Below are positions 15,734 through 26,500 of a stretch of 64,000 nucleotides of DNA, piece after piece. Position numbers and translations under genes: made by a program. The stretch comes from Atrichornis clamosus. Its lineage: Eukaryota > Chordata > Aves > Passeriformes > Menuridae. The first letter of the stretch is position 1. Each line of letters begins with the position of its first letter. The DNA is taken from positions 62,001 to 126,000 of the forward strand of contig WBMZ01004782.1 in NCBI GenBank assembly GCA_013400975.1, given 5' to 3'. The notes under the pieces are model-generated. The model saw only the letters and a list, made by a program, of their open reading frames with translations. It did no database searches and had not been told where the DNA came from.

Positions 15734-15802
15734 CTAATATTATGTCTTTTTTCTTTTCCCCTTTCTCCCCTTTTTTGCTTTCTCTTTGTTTTTCTTCTAC
15801 AG
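15734..15802 (+). promoter_or_regulatory. PCDH9: 3' splice site of the PCDH9 terminal exon
   Basis: A pyrimidine-rich tract of nearly 60 nt, with only scattered G residues and a single A in the CTACAG end, runs from about 15743 to the acceptor AG at 15801-15802. A CTAAT at 15734-15738 is a plausible branch site, although it lies unusually far (about 65 nt) from the acceptor. The reading frame set by known C-terminal protocadherin sequence starts immediately after this AG. The first two exon bases complete a codon begun in the previous exon, so the upstream intron is phase 1. The long tract suggests a strong acceptor, possibly PTB-bound; that last point is inference. Confidence 0.9.
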
Positions 15803-16176
15803 ATGGGCCTCTTGGTCCACGAGGATTAGCTGAAGCTACAGAGATGTGTACTCAAGAATGCCTGGTGTTGGGTCACTCAGACAACTGTTGGATGCCTCCT
15901 AGCTTGGGTCCATACCAACAGCCTAAGTCTCCTCTCTCCACCTTTGCACCTCAGAAGGAATGGGTTAAGAAGGACAAACTAGTTAATGGACACACATTGA
16001 CCAGGACCTGGAAAGAAGACAGCAACAGAAACCAGTTCAGTGATCGAAAGCAGTATGGTTCTAGTGAGGGCCATTTCAACACTGGCAACCACATGACTGA
16101 CATTCCTCTGGCCAACTTGAAGTCTTATAAACAGGCCCCGGGAGCTGTGGAGAGTCCAAAGGAGCACCAGCTATAA
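15803..16176 (+). CDS. PCDH9: Protocadherin-9, C-terminal coding exon (partial gene)
   Basis: This exon encodes the last 123 residues plus a split first codon of a delta-1 (non-clustered) protocadherin. These are single-pass adhesion proteins of neuronal membranes, with seven cadherin repeats outside and a long cytoplasmic tail. Only the distal tail is encoded here, so there are no cadherin repeats, membrane segment or RRVTF phosphatase-binding motif; those lie in upstream exons. The exon begins [14 protein letters not shown], then [18 protein letters not shown], a Ser/Pro-rich stretch around [14 protein letters not shown], a basic and polar middle ([13 protein letters not shown]), and ends SPKEHQL before TAA at 16174-16176. 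I recognise this as the conserved PCDH9 C-terminus; PCDH1, PCDH7 and PCDH11 tails differ in my memory. The start is set by the AG acceptor rather than an ATG: the in-frame ATG upstream at 15742 lies in the intronic pyrimidine tract. The frame is intact with no frameshift. The identification rests on recall, not an alignment. Confidence 0.9.
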
Positions 16177-16690
16177 GAAATGGTTACTTTGGACCAATGA
16201 CTTTAGTTACTTAGACTTGCTAATCCCATGTGTGTGTCAGAGCTTTATGTACTGAGTAGACCTCTAGAACTATGCTCACCTAGAAGAGATATGCATATCT
16301 TTATGTTAGCACCGTGGAAGGTATGATGTCCTGCAATATGAAAGAGTGTTTCTACTAGTTGTGTGGTTTTGTTAAATAGACATGATTAAAATCTGCAGAG
16401 ATCTCTCCAGTTTGAAAATATCCTTTTTTGTTTCTTTGTTTTTTGACCCTGGACTGCTGCTATGAACAACAGAAGATACATTTGGAGAGAGAGAGGGTGT
16501 GAAAGCTCGGTGGATTGCAAAGATTGAAAAGCATATCGAGTTAGAAAATTGTGCTTTTGTTGTCATTGACCTATGCTGGGACCGTTATACTTGAGATCAT
16601 ATTGCAAACAATTGAAGCTGTAAACATTAAACCTATTGTGCTATTAACAATGTTAGTGGACACTTGTAAGTCAATCAGCGTTCAAATACT

Positions 16691-16698
16691 TGTAAATA
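16691..16698 (+). promoter_or_regulatory. Pumilio response element candidate
   Basis: TGTAAATA is an exact match to the PUF-protein consensus UGUANAUA and lies in the inferred 3' UTR, about 520 nt after the stop codon. Eight-base matches also occur by chance in AT-rich DNA, so function is inferred only from position. Confidence 0.4.
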
Positions 16699-17691
16699 GC
16701 AACAATTATTACTTACAATTTTTGTGTACTTAAAATGTTCACTTGAAAAGATACTGTAGCATATTTCTGTGTTTCACAGTTGCTTTTTAATTTCTTTCAT
16801 TTGCTTCCTGTTGTTTTGCTTTTATTTTCAGTGATGGTGTTTCTGTGTTAGTAGTCTGTCTGACACACAGTGTTCCAAGGAATTTAAGCCACTTATGTTA
16901 AAAGTGAAAAAAGGAGTGGTGGGGTGGGAAGAAAGGTTGCTTGTAGAAAGGGAAAAAAAAAGTAATTATTTCTATGTAGTAGCAAATGATGCCAGCATTC
17001 AGGTAGAATTTCTTCTTTTTTTTATTTTTTAAATGTTATATTAAGGAATGAAAGGACTTGTGTAAGGGCTTAAAAACTTAATAACTTTTTGTTTAATTTC
17101 CATTATGTTTCATAAAACAGATAAATTGCAAAACAAAGTAATATTTAAATGTGTGGTGGTGGGTGAGGGGGAAGGTTATTAGTTTGGGATCCTTGATCAT
17201 ATTAGCTGTAGTCTGTCAATGAGTGGTAGCTGATGTTGATCCCAGCTGAAATACATGGAGGAAATTCTACAGGAGCAAAATACAATAATAATGTTTTTCC
17301 AGTTGGGCAGGTGTGTGTCTATACCTAAGACAGTTTGTATTGCTGAAACAGCAGCATTTGTGTTGAACTTCATCTGCGTTAACGTTGTAGTAACACGAGT
17401 GTTTTTAGACCATAGCCACAGAATATTTAATGTGTTGTGCCTTCATGATGTAACAGAGCATTCTCCTGGTAGGCTAGTTGGGGGTACTAAAGGGTTAAAT
17501 CTCTAATTATTGCTGTTTAACTGTTTGTTATCATAGTTGGTCAATGCCTGGCAGGTACCAGTATCATGTCACCTCAGACAAACCAGCAGAGTGACTCCTA
17601 ATGTTAGTAAGATCTAAGTTGCACGCAAAGAAAATCCAAATCCAAACATTTTTAGATGGTTTTTGTTAAGGCATGAAAAATGATTTACACA

Positions 17692-17697
17692 AATAAA
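17692..17697 (+). terminator. Alternative poly(A) signal
   Basis: A canonical AATAAA hexamer in the inferred 3' UTR. No strong GT-rich element is obvious within 40 nt downstream, so it is a weaker candidate than the one at 18049. Confidence 0.3.
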
Positions 17698-17978
17698 TAG
17701 CATGCAAAAAAAAGAGAAAAAGTCCTTACAGAAGAAAGCAAGTTACTTATGCCACAGTAAAACATCAGTCTTAAAGTAACAAATTTAGCTAATCTGAAGG
17801 TAATTTTATTTTTACCAAAAAACACAAACTTTTTGGTTTTTTCTTTATTCTTTTGTATATAGCAGTTCTCTTTTACTTTTTCCTTCACAGTATAAAAGGC
17901 TTAAAAATGGGCTAGGGTTGCATTGCTTATTGCAGTACTTATGTCAGTTTGTGAGGGGTGTTTGATGACTTTGACAGA

Positions 17979-17984
17979 ATAAAT
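17979..17984 (+). terminator. Alternative poly(A) signal
   Basis: A canonical AATAAA 70 nt before the preferred signal. A T-rich stretch with TTGTTACTG follows. It could be used as a tandem site. Confidence 0.35.
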
Positions 17985-18048
17985 ATCTAACCAGTTATCC
18001 TTGTTACTGCTTTGCCAGTTCAACATTATTTAGTTATTCAGCTTTTGC

Positions 18049-18054
18049 AATAAA
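18049..18054 (+). terminator. PCDH9: Likely main poly(A) signal of PCDH9
   Basis: AATAAA is followed 14-35 nt later by TGATTGTGTTGTGTTAG, a GT-rich sequence typical of a CstF binding element. Cleavage is expected near 18065-18075. The upstream sequence is A/T-rich and free of repeats, while downstream DNA soon contains simple repeats, which supports a transcript end here. RNA evidence would be needed to confirm it. Confidence 0.6.
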
Positions 18055-18576
18055 TGTTCTGAATTCCTGATTGTGTTGTGTTAGTTCTTGGGCAGATGCC
18101 TAAGGGACTTTATTCCTGTTAATTTATCTTTCTTTCTGTTATTGTTGGTTGGTTGGTTTCTTTGCTTCATTCTGAATTTCCAGTTATTTTTCTAAGCATA
18201 TCATGGTCCATTTGGCTCATATAGATATGTGTAAGACTGGAATATACAGCAGATGATAAATCCTGAGGGCCATATTCTGCCATTCCTATGTAAGTAGGAA
18301 CTTATTCAAAATGAATTATTTGAATTGGGTAAAGTGTTACTTATTCAGCACAAGGGTGACAGAATCTAGCCCAGATTTGTTAGGCATATATAGAGACATG
18401 GAATAAGCATCCTTGCATGAGTCTTTGTAAAAGTACAGGGTAGCATAGAGGAAGGTGAGTACTTACCACACTTTGGTCTTTCTTTCTAGAGTAAAATAAA
18501 ATCGTATTAAAATATGGCAAATTATTTCCTATAAGGAAAATTTGTGTGGTTATATAATCATTTTTGTTGCCGCAGT

Positions 18577-18616
18577 AAAAAAAAAAAAAAAAAGAAAAAA
18601 GAAAAAAGAAAAAAAG
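18577..18616 (+). repeat. A-rich run
   Basis: Seventeen As are followed by GAAAAAA-like units. No retrocopy or LINE body is recognisable upstream, so it is treated as a simple A-rich repeat and not the tail of a processed pseudogene. Confidence 0.85.
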
Positions 18617-19020
18617 CTGAACAACCTTGAAAAACACATATCAATAAAAGTAACCTATTTTTCAACATAATGAGTTTTATAGCAGGGATGCACTGAGTTC
18701 CATATTAAAACCAGAAATACAGCAATTATTTGAAAGCCCAAACAGCACCAAATAGTTTAAATTATTTTTAGGCAGAATATATTTAAAACCATTTCTATCA
18801 CAGACAGAAAATAAAAGATGTGACTGTTGCTGAAGAAAGAGAACTATATTCTGTTCCAACCTTCAATACTTTGTGCTATCATCAACCTGTGAGGGAGGAG
18901 CTAAAACAAATTTGGTTTAAATTGCTTGCAGGTGAGAATTTTCTCATATAATTTTCTCAAATTCTGTTAATTTTAGAATCTTAAGACCTTACCCAACTTC
19001 AAAATAGTTATTAATAGAAA

Positions 19021-19178
19021 AAGACAGGAGAGAAAAAAAGCCAAGAAAGAAGAAACAGAAAGCGAGTGAAAGAGGGAAGAAGGAAGGATGGAAGGAAGGA
19101 AGGAAGGAAGGAAGGAAGGGAGGGAGGAAGGAAGGAAGAAGGGAGAGGAGGGAGGGAGGGAGGAAAGAAGGAAGGAAA
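19021..19178 (+). repeat. GGAA/GGGA purine microsatellite
   Basis: A purine-rich region contains an 89-nt uninterrupted purine stretch at 19090-19178 built of GGAA and GGGA tetramers. It yields only low-complexity translations (poly-Leu/Pro/Ser on the minus strand). Tracts like this are prone to slippage. Confidence 0.95.
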
Positions 19179-21705
19179 TATCTGCAGCACTGAGAACTGC
19201 ATCTTAATACCATTAAAGTTAAATTAATGTTTTCCAGACGCTTCCACAGAATCTGGATTTGACCCTAAACATGTATTTAATAAGTACCTATTCATTCACA
19301 ACCATTTGGTTTGTTCAATCAGTAGTAGTACTACAGTACTACTGCTATCTAAAGCTCAGAAATAAAAAGAAAAGAAAAATCTGAAACCTGTCACGAATTC
19401 TGTGATATCTCAGATGAAGAGCTTTAAAAAATATTAAAAATCCCACTGCACCAAACAAGATGACAGCTGAGTATTGGTGACTATTCAATTTTACCATCTT
19501 TGAGGCTAAATATTACTTAAAATTATTCATATCTGTCATGATACAGATGCCTGTCTGATGTCAGGTCTATCTTTTTTTTTTCCCTTCAGGCTGACTGTCC
19601 TTTATTTATTTATTTCATTATGCACACACTTGAAATATTTCTTTCATAATCCTTCATTTTTACTGTCACTGACCAAAGCCCTTAGTTCAAATAGAAAATG
19701 GAAAGTATGTGTAGATATAGTTATTCAGTCCTACCTAATCCTATGCTGTGTGAACTCTTACTAAAGGTAGAGCAGTCAGGACCATTTAAAACCCCCCAGA
19801 AAGTTCAGACTTGAACTGTTAAACATTTTCTAGTGGTTTAACTAGTGATGTGCTAGAACATATTGCATAGAGATGGGTTTGGAATTTTGAAGAAGAGAAA
19901 GGGAAAATAACTAGCAATAATAGTTGCTCTTTGTCAGAGAGAGTAGATGGATTAGATTCCTTCTTGAGGTCCTTTACAGACAATGTGACTTGAAGAGAAA
20001 GTTTGATGGTGGAATGACTGAGCCCCACAGTATGATGAAGTCATATGAAAGTAACATTTTGAACTGTATTTCCTTAGAAAAATAGGTAAAGAAATTACTG
20101 GCTCAATGCCGCTTGTTGGACTTCACATGGAACTCTGTGGAACACTGTGTGAAGACTGACAAAGAAATAAGTGGAGCAGAATTAGGAGTATGACGTATCC
20201 ATCAATTTTAACATATAGATATGAAGAAAATTATATTCACATTGCTTTCTTAATGTGATTATTACCTTTCAGAAAGTTATTATTAGGATTCAAGGTCAGA
20301 AGGAATCTTATGGATTTTACCATGGAGTAGATAAAACTAATGGAGAAACTTAGAAAGCTTTGGATACATAAATGGCATAAATGCAGGAGATGTATATCTG
20401 TGTGAGAGTAAAGAGCAGGATTGATAAAGACTGATGTAGCTGGCATGAGAAAACAAAGAAATAGGAGTAAGAAGATTGCAACATTGATCAGAAGTTGACT
20501 CTTGGGATATTTTGAGAAAAGGGAGGCATTAGTTGCTTTAATGAAAGGCAAAACAGAGTGAAAGTCATGGAACATGGCAATATGTGATGTCAGGGGATGC
20601 ACAGGTCACAGACTCATGACATGCCAAAAGACATAGTGGTAGGGTCTAAATAGCCTTAGGCAGTAGCATCTGATACCTCAAAATATGTTGCAAAGGTATT
20701 CCTACTGGCACGAGAGCACAGCAGTGGTGTCATAGACAATTCAGACAGAAGTACAAGTTTTGATTTCCCGTGACCACAAACTGTTTACCTGAGTTAGATG
20801 ATAAAACTTTCTTATGGCATATATCCTTGCCATAAGAATTAATAAATACGCAGTGATCTTAAGTTCTTTACAGCACATGTTCTCACATGAGCCAGTTTAG
20901 ACTGTAAAAGCAACTGGGTACCCACAGCTCAGTTTCTTCCTGTTTAATACACTTTGTCAGTGGAACTGTGTTCCCAAGTCTTGATTTTAATTAATTTATA
21001 TGCCTGTAGTCATTGCTGCTGTGATGAAATGCTTCAAAATGGGGACCAATTCTAGAGCACAGAAAGGCATTTTAATATACAGAAAACACGATACAACATC
21101 ACCCAGAGGTGTGAATCAGCTCAGTATATCATGGATAGTTGAGCTCTAACCCAATTAACATTAGTTTTATTAACTTGCACTTCTCACCACCTTAGTGGAC
21201 ACATCCATCAAATATAATTACCCCCTAATCTAAAACCACCTCTGACTTTTCCTCTTGTTCCAAAAAAAAGACTCTCTCTGGTAGATGCTTCCTCATAAAA
21301 TTATGAGACATCCTTTTTTCACACATTATTTGAGTTTCAGTTTGACTACTCTGAAATATAATACCTTATTTAATACAGCTGCTTTTATTATAAAATGCTT
21401 TTCTTTTGAGAGACTATTCTAGACTTCGCTTTCAACCAGTTGAGTTGAAAGTAAGGTCATAACATAGAGGCCAGATTCTGATCCTTCAGGCTTTACTGAA
21501 CCTCTTGAACCTCTTGCAAAGTGAAATATCAGGACCTGTCCAACAATTAATAAGAGAAATAGCAAGTCCTTTAGTATACAGTGGTCAATACAGTAGTATA
21601 TATTGCTTGAGAAGAAGCAAATGTGCGATTTCCAGGTTTTTAAAGCACAGTGTAGTTTACTTACAAACTGAAATAAATGCCAACAAATGAAGAATTACAA
21701 GCTTG

Positions 21706-21748
21706 CTTTTTTTTTTTGCTTTTTCTTTTGCTTTTTTTTTTTTTTTTA
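21706..21748 (+). repeat. T-rich run with GCTTTT units
   Basis: Three blocks of T (9 to 18 residues) are separated by GC dinucleotides, giving a degenerate (GCT n) pattern. Simple low-complexity DNA. Confidence 0.8.
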
Positions 21749-22275
21749 GCACTGATGCAGACACATCATTTTGCTGGACAGTAATAGAACTTATGTGCTG
21801 ACAGGTATCGTCATCCTGCCAAATAATATGCAGCTCTTTTGAGACACTGAGTGCACTTAATTTCTTTAGAACACAGCAGTAAGCATCCTTTTCTAGGAGA
21901 AGCTCAGAATTTCACAGAACTGGGTCCACAATGCGAATATCACAGACATGCATGTCATAAGCTATGTTTTGAAGCAAGAATTCTTTCTCTAACTGCAGCA
22001 TCTCATGGCTCTAATTACAGTTCTAAGTTTATACTGCTACCTATCTGTACAATAGCAAAAATAAGGATGTTTTTAGCTATCAGAAAGGATCTCAGATTCT
22101 CACTGTGTATTACGAAAAGAAAGGATTTAAAGAAAGTAATGTCCCTCATTTTCAAAAATAAGTTGTTTTCCTTTTTTTTTTACCACAGCCATTCTTAAAT
22201 CCACCTGTTGTGCCTAGGTATTGCAACACATTCTAATATTGCATGGCATGTAAATAGATACCTTAATTACTCATA

Positions 22276-22334
22276 AATATATGATTATATACACACATAT
22301 ATATATATAGATTATATATATATACATAAATATT
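22276..22334. repeat. TA-rich microsatellite
   Basis: Alternating TA runs with short CACA and AGATT interruptions extend over about 60 bp. It is self-complementary and could extrude a hairpin. Confidence 0.85.
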
Positions 22335-23254
22335 ATCAGTCACATAATTACTCAGTATTATTTAATGGAATTTTGGGACTATGGACTTTGTTGTTTGATG
22401 TACTTTAAACTGTATGAAGCAGCATATTATTAAGACTATCCTCACCAATGCTTTTGATTATTTATTCATTAAATAAAGTGCTTTCTTTTGCTTGTTATAA
22501 TCCTGTTTGTACAACCATGTGATAATGTTAATATGGGTAAGTACTGTACGGGAATTATAACTGTTTCTTTTCTTGTCTAAATATATACCTATAACAATAT
22601 TTATTAGTGATCTGAGTTTTAAGAATGTGTCTTTTTATGTGTTTACTATCTCTCTACACATAACCCAAATTTAAAGGAAAGCTGAGATGACATTTCTTCA
22701 TACAATTCTGAATGCCCAAATAGCTTTGAATTTACTTCTTTCCTTTATCCACAAGTGATATTAGGATGAGATCTGTACTTTAAATCAGCCATGAAATAAA
22801 TGCATAATACAGTATTTAAGTTTTGCTTACTGTGGCTCTCATAAGTAAACATATATTCTTAATTTTTCAAGTAAAGACATAATAAGGCTTGAATCAGATA
22901 GGGAGAAACTCTACACTCCAAGGATAATATTTAGAACAGCTGATTTAACAGAAGATGAGTCAGAAATCTGGTACACTAAACATGTTTCATAGTCAGCTTT
23001 CAACTCTATATTTTAGAAAGGATCAACTAGAATATCTGCCTCTTTGAGGAGTTCAAACTGTTATTGTTAACAAAACTGGAAACTGGTTTTGGTAAATTTT
23101 AGGTATATCAAAGCCAATGGGAGTTTTCTTGATTATTTAAAAAAGCCAGTAGCTGGTATTTCACCAGCATTTAAACCTCTATTTATTCAAAGGAAACTCA
23201 TCTTCTGCTGCCATTTCACTGCAATATTCCATAGGATGGATATTCCTATGGATA

Positions 23255-23524
23255 TTTTCCCTTCCCTTCCCTTCCTTTTCCTTTCCCTTCCTTTCCCTTC
23301 CCTTCCCTCTCCTCTCCTCTCTTCCCCCCTTTTCTCCTCTTCCCTTCCTTTCCCTTCCCTTCCCTCTCCTCTCCTCTCTTCCCCCCTTTTCTCCTCTTCC
23401 CTTCCTTTCCCTTCCCTTCCCTCTCCTCTCCTCTCTTCCCCCCTTTTCTCCTCTTCCCTTCCTTTCCCTTCCCTTCCCTCCCTCCCCCTCCCCCTCTCCT
23501 CCCCTCCCTTCCCTTCCCTTCCCC
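23255..23524 (+). repeat. 270-nt pyrimidine tract with a 57-bp minisatellite
   Basis: Every base from 23255 to 23524 is C or T on the plus strand. Inside it a 57-bp unit, starting TCCCTTCCTTTCCC and containing TCTTCCCCCCTTTT, occurs three times with no difference (23284-23340, 23341-23397, 23398-23454). A fourth copy diverges after about 26 bp. The flanks are simpler CCCTT and CCTCC repeats. Because 57 is a multiple of three, the open frames across it show a repeated 19-residue low-complexity pattern, but nothing suggests it is translated. Such homopurine-homopyrimidine mirror tracts can form triplex (H-DNA) structures; that is known chemistry, and its occurrence here is inferred. Confidence 0.97.
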
Positions 23525-26500
23525 ATCCTGCCCTCACACCTTATTGCCTTGGATGTTTTCCAGAGAGGTAAGTGCTGCAGTGCCATAAAATGGTAGTCTG
23601 AATTTGAGACAGTTGAGAATTCCTAATGCCTACTCAAACTGGATAGTTCTTTTAAGTTCCTTGGTTACATTTTAGGGAATGCCAGATGGGTATTATTTCC
23701 ACCAACCACTTCCTAAGGTTCCCTCCTAAAATTTTATTTTTCTCATATCACTTGAGAACCCACCTATATTCCTCAAGGATTTCAACAGTAAGCTGAATCT
23801 GTTGCTATGTTATAATTACCTGTATCACATCCTTCATGGGATATGGAAAGGGATTTTTTTCTGTTCCTTTTTGGGTAGGGAACTGAGAGTGGGATCTGTG
23901 TGTGGTTCTGCAGCTATGTACACATTTTTGATGTCTTGTCATGTGGGTACTAATAGAGATGAAGGCTGTGGACCTCATTTCTCACAATGGAGGACAGGAG
24001 AGTGTAGCAGCAAGACATGAAAGAAAGGGGATAGAAGAAAGCTGTTTACATTAGGGAAGAAGTAAACTACTGCAGCAATGAAGAGTAAGTTTGAGATTTC
24101 ATCTCTCTAATTAAAAAAATGACCCTGCTATCTACACAAGCTATAGGCTTCTGTACACACTATATGTTCTATTCTATTGTCCTGTGAAAAAGAGATATCC
24201 AGAATTCTGGCAAGGCTGTACCGTTCTTCTCTTAATTTCTTCCATCTGGTATTCACATTGCCTCTAAGAAATGTTTTCTTTCCCTTTTTTTTTTAGAGAC
24301 ATTGTTCTTTTCCCTGCTTTATGAATATAGAGACCACAAAAAACGCCACATAATTTCAGTAACTGAGCACTGAGTTTGACTACTAAATTTTTAATATCAA
24401 ATGCTTATAAAATCATTAGCTACAAATAACTTGCAAGTAATCTGTAGGCCCAAATGAATAAGAAATTATCTGTTACCAACTCGCAAAGAGAAGAAAAAAA
24501 AAAGAACGGAAAAAAGACAGTACACTAAGAATTACATTTCTCATTAAAAAGTCAAATAGTTCTAGCCCCTCATAAAAGGACACAGCTGGCCAAAGACAGA
24601 AACAAAATGCCATAAAGTGATTGGTGGGTTTCTTTTCATGGGCAACATTCTACAGAAAGTTCTGGGTTATTAATATGTCTGATATTTAAATTAAGCCAAT
24701 GTGAGATTAAAGAAATGCAGTCACATAAAATCAAAACCCAGTATCACATTAATATAAATTTATTTTTCTTTCCTATTGCAAGTCACTATTTAATTACTAT
24801 GTAACAAACACTATATATTTCTTAGTACTGGGTAAGGAAATTGTTTAAAAGAGAGTTTTCTTCAAGTTTTCATATATTACTTTGTGTTTTTTATGGTTTG
24901 TTTTCTTTCGGGAAGAGAAAGTTTGGATTCTGTTTACAGTGTTTGTACTTTTGATTTTTGAGGTTTTTTAGACTTTTTTTTCAGTAGTATTATTTACCAC
25001 AGGGAATGACGTAGTCCTGTGCTTTTACTGCGTGATCTCGTACTCTTAGGACACTTAAGCTATCTTCAATAGGAAGTTCTTCTACATTATTGATAAAGAT
25101 AATGCATAATTACTGTCTACCATGTGGTGTTCAGCCCCCAAGGGAAAAAAATAAAAATAAAAGGAGGCAGTAACATAAAGACAATCGTTTTATTCACTAC
25201 AAAAAGAAAAAGAAAAAAACCCCAGAAACATAAAAGAAACTGCACTGCGTTATGAAAGCAAAATTTATGATGGTCTAATCATTCAGCCAGAACTGCCTAC
25301 TTGCTGAGTCAACAACACACAGTTTACTGCCTTCTTTAGGAACAACACTGAATGAAACTGTGAGCATTTGTGCCTCATGGCGGGTCTAAACCTCATTCTG
25401 AAAACAATTTGAAAAATGAGGAGCCTCTGGATATATGGATTTGAGGGGAATAAAATATTAGGTAGATATCAGGCTCGTTAGTTTTAGGTGCATAGTGGAG
25501 CAACCTTTTAAAATAATCTCTAGTTCCCTAACATGTAAACAGCTATTTTTGAAGATCTCCAGAAAGAATCCTTTTATTCCCAAGTTTAACCACATTAGAT
25601 CTCTGCTGTGTGAAGAATCAGAGTGCAGAACCTATTCCAAACATTGCAGCTGACAGCTGCAAAGTCTCTGGATACTCTACCATGTCAAATTATCCATCAC
25701 TAATATTGCAAACCTGAAAATCTATAAGCAGAACAACAGTGAAAGGGAGAGTTTGAATCTCAACAAGTTCAAGTACCCTCTGATTCAAAAAGAAAGCATA
25801 TAAACTCTGTGGAAGAATGAGGGAAAGATATAGTAAAGATTTTTAGATTTTTATTTTCTTTGTAAAACTTGTAGCTGCAGAGAAGTATATTGCTAATATT
25901 GCATTTTCTTTGGATGCCCTGCTGTGTATGGTGCCATTACCATGCTAAAGGCTAAACTCAATAAATTTACAAACAATAATCCTACACAAATACACGTTCA
26001 GTTAATATATGGTTCTTGTATAAAAAATACTAAGAAATTGAGTTTCTCTTAATTTCTAGAATATAAAATGCACAAATACTATTTATAATAAACTTGCAGT
26101 CACAGACTCTGTAACTTCTTAGTCTTGAACAATTGCATAATTACTAATTCAACTACATTAGCATTGGGAGTAGACATGGATGGTTTCAAAAGGGATACTA
26201 CTGATTTAATGAAGTCTCGGTCTGTACATTTCCAGAATTACAGAAATTCTGTTTAACAGCCAGCCACTGATGCTTCTGGGTATTTGAACCAATAAATCAA
26301 CCAACTGCCAACCAAAAGAATCATTAAAAATGAAAACAAACAGAAATGAGAATTAAATTTCATTTTTCACAACATGAGGCTACCAAAACACTATTTCCTG
26401 GCTAATTTCCAATAGTCTATCTGGCTTTACTAGAGACTGGTTGCTGCTGAATTTATTGAATACATAAAGCTACCATTTGTCACAGTGGTTTTGCATTTTG

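Larger units (their letters stand above)
1..15802 (+). other. PCDH9: 3' part of the last intron of PCDH9
   Basis: The stretch upstream of the terminal protocadherin exon is AT-rich and has stops in all frames. It ends in a strong 3' splice site at 15802. Its upstream boundary lies outside the window. Apart from a CR1 relic near 1.6-1.76 kb and short homopolymer runs (19 Ts at 8545-8563), I see no other exon, RNA gene or recognisable repeat. The longest open frames here are under 100 codons and resemble no family I know. Delta-1 protocadherin genes are known for very large introns between the cytoplasmic exons, which fits. That it is the last intron follows from the stop codon in the next exon; alternative exons within it cannot be ruled out from sequence alone. 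Confidence 0.8.
16177..18072 (+). other. PCDH9: PCDH9 3' untranslated region (inferred extent)
   Basis: From the stop codon to a good poly(A) signal at 18049-18054 there are about 1.9 kb of AT-rich non-coding sequence without any recognised repeat, as expected for a brain-expressed gene's 3' UTR. A Pumilio-type element TGTAAATA sits at 16691-16698. Earlier AATAAA hexamers at 17692-17697 and 17979-17984 could give shorter transcripts. The end is inferred from the last hexamer plus downstream GT-rich sequence; longer isoforms could extend further. Small open frames here (for example 16551-16733) look like chance. Confidence 0.65.

Noticed and set aside
20286..20330. Possible ancient LINE 3' end (TTCAAGGTCAGAAGGAATC)
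   Set aside because: Too short and diverged to support without an alignment.
20237..20602. 121-codon open frame, minus strand
   Set aside because: Hydrophobic, AT-driven composition with no motif; single-exon chance frame.
23089..23586. Open frames of 116-160 codons on both strands with repeated Ser/Pro/Leu or Gly/Arg/Glu patterns
   Set aside because: They are translations of the pyrimidine minisatellite; lack of stops follows from base composition, and no gene context exists.
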